Part shown: in pieces, positions 58,267 to 64,000 of the stretch
Layout of the letters: each line of letters starts with the position of its first letter
Position numbering within the stretch: position 1 is the stretch's first letter
Source of the DNA: Gamsiella multidivaricata
Taxonomy: Eukaryota > Mortierellomycota > Mortierellomycetes > Mortierellales > Mortierellaceae
Direction: 5' to 3'
Assembly (NCBI RefSeq): GCF_025024155.1
Contig: NW_026251780.1
Location: 1 to 64,000, forward strand
Length of the DNA stretch: 64,000 bases
The notes under the pieces: model-generated
What the model saw: the letters and a program-made list of their open reading frames with translations, nothing else
The model's database searches: none
Told to the model about the DNA's origin: nothing
Translations under genes and position numbers: made by a program

Positions 58267-60299
58267 TTAATAAATGCCCAAAGCTGCCATCTGGGCGTGT
58301 CCTCTATTGTCGCCCCTCTCGATAATAATGTGCCGTGGACTCTGCTGCAGCCAGTCTCGCGCCACGGGCCTACACGGGAACGTGGAGCAGTTATATAGAA
58401 TCCGTTCCAGAGCCGGGAATGCATGGTATAGGTATTTCACTTGATCGAGCCCCAGGACCCCCCATTTGCTGATGAGGTAGATACGGCGTATCATACCCTG
58501 TTTGGAGCCACAACACCCTGACAGATCCAAAAAGCCCAAGTTCAAGCGGTTCTTGCTCCTCCGACGTCCGATCACCCTCTACGCCGTGCGCAGTGCTATC
58601 TCCGTTTTCGTCCGCCTCACCAAAGGGAGTCTGCGGTTCAGGGTACCGCAGTGGTTTGAGTTTCATAAGCCACGAAACATGAATGCTGTTGATCCGAAGG
58701 AGCTGGAGTTGGTGCAGTCTTGGCACCAGATCCAAAAAGATGTGGTCGAACGACCACAGGTCACCGACAGGTCTAATCACATCTAGAGTCTGGATCTGAT
58801 TACATTCCCACCGGATCGCGTCCGGCAGAGTGTTGATAGTAGAGCCTGCAGGGGCGATGATGGAGTGTCGATCGCGGCGCGGTAGTACTTGAGGAAGCTG
58901 TACGAGTATCAATAGCTCACCGACATAAGCCGTCTCGAGTGACCAGCACTGTCCCAGGAACCTTGCCAGACCAAGTGCTGTGATGCGCACAGTCGGTAAC
59001 CATAAGGTGCTTGAGTCGGTATCGTTTGAACTCGTCCGAAATACTCTCTAGCATCTGATCGTCGACCTGACAATGGACCAGTCTGAGCGTTGTCAATCTC
59101 GACCATAGCGCGTCCTCGCTACTACTGCCCACGATCTTGCTGCTGTCGTTGAGAGATTCGCTGATCTGAAGCTGCGGATAGGACGAAAAGAATAAAGTAA
59201 AACATTTTTCAAAGGAGACCGCCTCCAATTCCGGACACAGTGTCGCCAGGAACTCGATGTTGGTCGGCGTTGAATTGACGGTCAGATGCGTGAGATTTGG
59301 GGCCCGTTTGAACAGTTTGTGGGTAAAGGTGTATCCTGTGTGGGCCCTTGGTGAAAATTTTGATTAGTTTTATGGTTGTGAGGTATTTGGCCTTGTAGTC
59401 TTCATCGAGTTCCGAAGTCTCTTGAAGGGGGTCGGAGGGCAGGAAAGCCTCGGATCGAGACGAGATATCAGACGGGCGAGGTTGTGTGATAGCGTTGACA
59501 TTTGCAACATCTGCGACCTGTGCATCAGACGCATTTGGAGTTGGCCTGCTTCTCCTCCACGGTATCCGAGACAAGAGATCCTGGAAAACTTTGAACGGAG
59601 GGGGGCTTTTGGGGCTGCTGAATGGAAGCTTGATTGCGTTGCTCCATTCTTCGGCCGTGTCCACCAATCGAATAGCATTCAGTTCCAGTAGCTGTAGGAG
59701 CGGACAGCCCTGGAGACACCTTAGAAGCGTTCTTGTCATGTAAGTTGACGCCTTCATCCGATCATTGACTCCGGTCAGACAGATAACCGTCAGTTTGTCA
59801 AGCCTGCCTCGAGCGATGGGTTCCAGAAGTCCGCATTGAATCGTGTCCAGACGAACTGGGTCCAATAGTTTGAAGGCCAGATTTTGAAGCCGACTGTTAC
59901 TGCGGACGAATGCGTACAGTGAGCTCGCGTCTTGAACTTGGCTGATCCAGAGTGTAACGGTCGTCAAATTGCAGCAATGAGCCGCAATGTCCCTGAGGCT
60001 CTGATCCTTGAGAAAAGGGGCATGCAGATGCTGGACGAAATGCCCGTTTTGACGTTTTGACGAAGTAAAGAGCCGTCCTTTGAGTGGAGGCGGAAGTAAT
60101 AAGAGGTTTTTCAAAGGAAAGATTTGAACTTCTCGGCCCAGACGGAGGAGACGAGGATGCATTTTTTAACATCATTGTAGGATAGGTGGGATTCGATATT
60201 ACAAATAATCTCGGGGAGGTCCAGGGGAGCTGGGCGCAGCTGGTAGAAGTACCGCGGTCTAGTACTTGGTGTGTTCTGAGTTTTGAAGGATGATTCCAT
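58267..60299 (-). pseudogene. Decayed F-box/leucine-rich-repeat protein
   Basis: An ATG at 60299 opens an F-box (LDLPEIICNIESHLSYNDVKK, then VSSVWAEKFKSFL). A TGA (60111-60113) follows where F-box proteins of this type have Trp. The rest continues in other frames: about 60100-59345 (CCNLTTVTLWISQ, GCPLLQLLELNAIRLVD); 59340-58985 (LFKRAPNLTHLTVN, LCPELEAVSFEKC); 58985-58540 (RITALGLARFLGQCWSLE); and 58540-58267 (LGFLDLSGCCGSKQG, HAFPALERILYNC). Together these cover a full-length substrate-adaptor-like protein of about 650 residues. At least four frameshifts and one nonsense codon make function unlikely unless the assembly is poor here. Its 3' end faces the GST gene. Confidence 0.8.
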
Positions 60300-60675
60300 G
60301 CTGATGAAGATGAAGATGAGGATAAAGATGAGGATGAGAATGAGGATGACAATGAAGTTGAGGAGCCCTAAGGTGGTGTGCGCTATTTCAGAGGGTGATG
60401 ATAGCGGGCGCATCGCCCATCCTGCCATCCTCAAGTAAACATGTTCAGTTACTGTGGCCAAAACCCCAATGGAAAGAAAGTCGATTGTTGGCGTTATCAC
60501 CAACCTTAAACATTTCAGTTGAACGCTCGAAGCACTGAAGATTTTATTCCACTGATGAGTTATTACTACATAATCCCATATGAATTCGTTAGCCTGTACG
60601 TTCGTATCCGCCAGGGAACGCCTGATTTACGAGTGAGATCGATGGCCTAGGTTGCCCTTCCGATGCTGGGGACAA
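60300..60675. other. Flank between the F-box pseudogene and the peptide gene
   Basis: Begins with an imperfect gatgaagat/gaggat repeat (60300-60352), which reads as an Ile/Leu/Phe run on the minus strand. The rest is the F-box gene's former promoter and the 3' UTR of the repeat-peptide gene. Nothing else is visible. Confidence 0.5.
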
Positions 60676-61050
60676 TTACATCCTGGGTTTGGCTCCAATA
60701 CCGTTGATAACCTGGACTGGATCCTCTTGCTCAAGGGCGCGACGCATCCTGGGTTTGGCTCCAATACCGTTGATAACCTGGACTGGATCCTCTTGCTCAA
60801 GGGCGCGACGCATCCTGGGTTTGGCTCCAATACCGTTGATGATCATGGTAGACTTCTCAATTTCATCTTTGGTCAGAGAGACAGTATCGTGGGTCCTCGA
60901 AATGCCGCCGATATCCGCGATGGCCGAGGCAAGGGCGGGAGTAGGGGTAGACTGGACGACGCCGGAACTGCACGAGAGGAGGACGGCGACAGAGACCACA
61001 ACGAGGGCCGACAGAGCGCGGAGGGCTGAGTGGATGGAGACTGAAGTCAT
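60676..61050 (-). CDS. Secreted repeat-peptide precursor (candidate Kex2-processed protein)
   Basis: A single-exon, 124-residue protein, ATG 61050, stop TAA 60676. Residues 1 to about 31 are a clear signal peptide (Arg-11, then ALSALVVVSVAVLLSC). A linker follows (about 32-70). The C-terminal half is a 22-residue unit repeated: VINGIGAKPRM, then Arg-Arg (81-82), then ALEQEDPVQ, VINGIGAKPRM, Arg-Arg (103-104), ALEQEDPVQ, VINGIGAKPRM, stop. Identical peptides bounded by dibasic sites after a signal peptide is the layout of Kex2-processed repeat proteins. Cleavage after each Arg-Arg would release two identical 20-mers and leave the longer N-terminal part. No homologue is recognised. DNA repeats are exact, so expansion is recent or homogenised. 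Transmembrane segments, cysteines in the repeats and GPI signals are absent. Confidence 0.75.
   Translation of the reverse strand: MTSVSIHSALRALSALVVVSVAVLLSCSSGVVQSTPTPALASAIADIGGISRTHDTVSLTKDEIEKSTMIINGIGAKPRMRRALEQEDPVQVINGIGAKPRMRRALEQEDPVQVINGIGAKPRM
60679..60840. repeat. 66-bp perfect tandem repeat (two full copies plus a partial)
   Basis: Copies at 60679-60744 and 60745-60810 are identical base for base; a third, 60811-60840, matches the first 30 bp of the unit. The period is 22 codons, so copy number can change without breaking the frame of the peptide precursor. Confidence 0.95.
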
Positions 61051-62008
61051 TTTGAAGGTGTAAAGTTAAGGTAGGCTGGATAGAGTAGAACAGAGTGGCT
61101 GAGAATTGTTGGCTGAGTGATTTGATGAATGAGCAGAAAACGAGGGGTTCTTTTGCTTTTTGGAGAGAATGTTTTTATACCAGAAAAGTGATCCGACGAT
61201 GGACACGAGGAGATAGAACCCCAGCCTAGTTTTGTTCTTTTCATCTAGAGCAAAGAGTAACGATCGCCTCTGCCCGCCTGCCTGTTTGCATAGTCGCAAT
61301 CCTCTAGGAACACAGAGGATATTTTTCAGGAACAATTCGTTGTACCTGAAAACAACGTGCTCAGAGAGCTTAATTGCTCGTCACCTTCTGTGGGCTCCCA
61401 TTTTCCTTCCTTCCCCTCCTTCCTTCTCGGATGTTTGTTAGCCCCGCAGCCGCAGGCAACACAATTGTGAGAAATTTGCGGCACAGGGTATGAAATGCTC
61501 AGATGCAGCCACACGCCTCCTCCGGGAGGCTGTGCACAGTCTTTCCGCTCAACGCCCTCTTTTCTAGGGATTTGATCTGTCCGCTTCCTTTGGAGCGTTC
61601 GGACAACGCGAGGCTGGGTCGCGTCTGATGTTGAGGCTTTACAGCGCGTCGCATGCGCATTTTGCCCTCCAGTTCAAGAAGCCCCTCTCTAGCGTCAATT
61701 ATTTAATTATAACAAAGCGGCAAGTTGTCAGACCTTGGTCACTTGCATACACGACAAGCCTGCCAACTCGTCACACGACGCCTTGGAGCCGCAATGCCCC
61801 TCCCTGATTTATTCCCCTGTGTGAATGTGTGTGTAGGGGGGGGGGGGGGGGGGGCTAGGCCAGCGTACAGCAATAGGTGCTCTTGCCTCATACAAGCATG
61901 AAGTAGAATACAAACGCGCCTCTGTTCACCGTGAACACGGACCTTGCGGAGAGTACCTTTGGAAAAACGCAAGAGGTGCTCGTTCTCTATGATTCACTTT
62001 ATTTACGA
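61051..62008. other. Intergenic region between the peptide gene and GatA
   Basis: About 960 bp. The left part is the promoter of the minus-strand peptide gene. A G19 tract lies at 61836-61854, next to gtgtgtgt. The right end is the GatA 3' UTR. Short frames show no motif. Confidence 0.5.
61836..61854 (+). repeat. G19 homopolymer
   Basis: A run of about 19 guanines preceded by a short GT repeat. It is capable of G-quadruplex formation and prone to length error. Confidence 0.85.
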
Positions 62009-63956
62009 TTATAGTGTCTCACGTCCCTTCTTTTCTATGATCCGCGCGACCTTGAACACCATCTCCTCGTCGCCATACTGGCTCATCACCTGGAGCCCCA
62101 CAGGGAAGCCATCATCCCCATAAGTAGCAAACGGTACACTCATGGCCGGCAATCCTGCAAGACTCGCTGGAATAGTCAGGATATCGTCCATATACGCATT
62201 GATTGGGTCAATATGGTCTCCGACCACGTCCTCCAGTTTCGGCGCCGCTGTCACCGCGACCGGTGTCAGGAGTGCATGGACCCTTGAGGCGTCGCCTTCT
62301 CCGTCAAGTGAGCCTGTAATCATATTCGGGCGCGCAAAGATAGAATCAAAGTCCCTACGAATCATCTGCCGGATCTTTTGTGCACGCAAGAAGAAGTTGT
62401 CGAATGACCTGTATCCCATTGAGAAAGGCAAGATTTAGTACACATAGCATTCAATGGCGCTCGGAATCGACATTCAACCCGCAAGAGCGAGAATCGGCTT
62501 ACCCTGATGTGAGTACATAAGTCCCCAAAAGAATTCGCCGCCTGACCTCCTTGCCAAAGCCCTCACTTCGCGTATGAGAATATAGCGCATTTTTTTCATC
62601 CCGCTCTTCACTTTGATGACCTGAATACACAAAGAAATAAAATTTTTGTCAACTGCCTCTGTTCATCGACTCCTGTTCACCACACTGCCAAGACATTTCG
62701 TCCGCAAAAGAAACTCACCATATCGGATTCCATCATATCGCTGCAAATTACTTGACGCTTCTGCAGTCGCCAATGTGAAGTACGCTCCTACTGCCAGCTT
62801 TGTGTTCGGTAATGAAACAGGAACGACCGTGGCACCTTCATCCTTCAAAGTTTGGATACCTCGTCTCCACAATGCCTTCGTAGCAGGTGAGAGTTCTGTA
62901 ACGTTGAACTCTTGTGGGATGCCGACTCTGATACCTGACAGTGGTTTGGATCCCTGCTTTGTGTCTCTGATAGGCTTTTTTGCTTTTTCAATCGAGTCGC
63001 GTTGCCGCTGTGTCAAGCATGTTGAATCCTTTAAGTCCTCTTTAGAAATGATGTCTACGATTTGGCAATAAAAGGCATCGTGTTAATAACATGCATTGTT
63101 TGGCCCATCATTGCGCACCCAATGTACGCGTCAATGTCTTGCCGTACCATATATCGTCTTGGCGTCATCAACAGTCTTGGTAAGAGTGCCGACGGTATCC
63201 AGGGAGCTGGCATATGCAACAAGACCCCATCTGGATATCCGGCCGTATGAAGGCTTGAATCCAACAATGCCGCAGTACGATGCGGGCAATCTGACAGATC
63301 CTCCAGTATCTGATCCCAATGCCCTGTTCACAACGCGATAGCGATCAGGTTAATGTCCATCCTTGAATCTGGCATTTGGGCTTCCATAACCCAGCTTACT
63401 TACGCAAAACACATGTTGCTGGCTACAGCGGCAGCACTTCCTCCTGAACTTCCTCCAGGGGAGCGGCCCTCTACCTCGTCTAGGGTTTCGATCGCACGAC
63501 CCATGATGCCGTGCGGGTTCCTAGTTGGACCCGCATTACTGAAGACGTTGTGCGATCTATCCCGATCCCGATTTTTGATGAACGCTTTCAAAATTAGTTG
63601 TCTTCTGGTTGAGCAAAATTTCGTCGCAGTACATGATTCCCACTCGAATATCTGTGCCTTCATACCCCATTCCGAACTCGTCCATGTTGGCTTTCCCGCC
63701 AGTGATTGCACCCGCTTCCTGAAGCAGTTCAATAGCGGTAGCGGTATAGGGTGCTTGGAAATCTAGGCTCAAGGCGAAATTTTGTGTATTAGATCGACCT
63801 GGAGTTGCTGACTTGGCGATCCCGTCTTTGAGCGCAAACGATTCTGTAGATACGTACTTTCCAGCATAGCTGACGCACACGTCGTTCGCAACTCCTTTGT
63901 ACAAAGATTCATTTTGTATCCCATGATAGTCCCATCCAGAGCACTTTTGGCCTGAC
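62009..63956 (-). CDS. HER2: Glutamyl-tRNA(Gln) amidotransferase subunit A, mitochondrial (partial at the right edge)
   Basis: The amidase subunit that converts Glu-tRNA(Gln) to Gln-tRNA(Gln) in mitochondria (GatA; Her2 in yeast). Seven exons are visible: 63956-63858, 63762-63666, 63556-63404, 63323-63148, 63054-62719, 62620-62503 and 62408-62009. Phases agree. The first visible exon follows an acceptor and an intron that continues past 64000, so the start is outside the window. Amidase signature: Lys in [17 protein letters not shown], the Gly/Ser-rich [17 protein letters not shown] and [17 protein letters not shown] with the catalytic Ser. The C-terminus has [17 protein letters not shown] and [11 protein letters not shown], as in bacterial GatA. 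The residue after the catalytic Lys region (KMNLCTKEL) departs from the usual KDN. About 460 residues are present of roughly 480-500. Confidence 0.93.
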
Positions 63957-64000
63957 CTAGTGTACAAGAAGAGTTGGTTTGTGAGTCGTCTATAATCGCT

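Noticed and set aside
60652..61063. Two plus-strand frames across the 66-bp repeat
   Set aside because: A repeat whose period is a multiple of three stays open in several frames. Only the minus-strand frame has a signal peptide and regular dibasic sites.

Overview
This is a nuclear window from a filamentous fungus. Genes are split by many short GT-AG introns, and coding regions carry long glutamine, serine and RS-type low-complexity tracts. Intergenic DNA has poly-A/T tracts. The gene set (TOR, SEN1, DBP2, a CHD6-9-like remodeller, a LIM/C1/RhoGAP protein, CipC, mitochondrial GatA) points to an early-diverging Mucoromycota lineage, most plausibly Mortierellomycotina. That taxon is an inference from style and gene content. 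Exon structures below were worked out by hand from splice sites, reading phase and conserved motifs; no alignment or RNA evidence was available.

Layout. 0-17 kb: the 3' end of an unknown + strand gene, then a divergent pair sharing a 456-bp promoter, SEN1 helicase (minus) and the complete 19-exon TOR kinase (plus). 17-24 kb: a MAK/Ime2-type kinase (minus), convergent with TOR and divergent from a DBP2/DDX5 RNA helicase that has a 1-kb intron. 24-34 kb: a GRAM-VASt sterol-transfer protein (minus), followed by 4.2 kb with no supportable gene. 34-52 kb: a LIM-LIM-C1-RhoGAP protein, a lineage-restricted unknown protein, a Tctex-type dynein light chain (minus) and a 2332-residue CHD-type remodeller. 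52-64 kb: a decayed Myb/SANT-like gene, a short-chain dehydrogenase, a CipC-like protein, an omega-like GST with a frameshift near its end, a decayed F-box/LRR gene, a small secreted repeat-peptide precursor and the 3' part of mitochondrial GatA.

The 0-52 kb part is mostly conserved housekeeping and signalling genes with intact frames. The 52-62 kb part is accessory-like: two pseudogenes, small inducible or secreted proteins and simple repeats. The most novel item is the 124-residue secreted protein at 60676-61050. It carries perfect 66-bp tandem repeats and Arg-Arg sites between peptide copies, as in a Kex2-processed peptide precursor. Three non-canonical GC-AG introns are supported by reading frame and, in two cases, by conserved residues.
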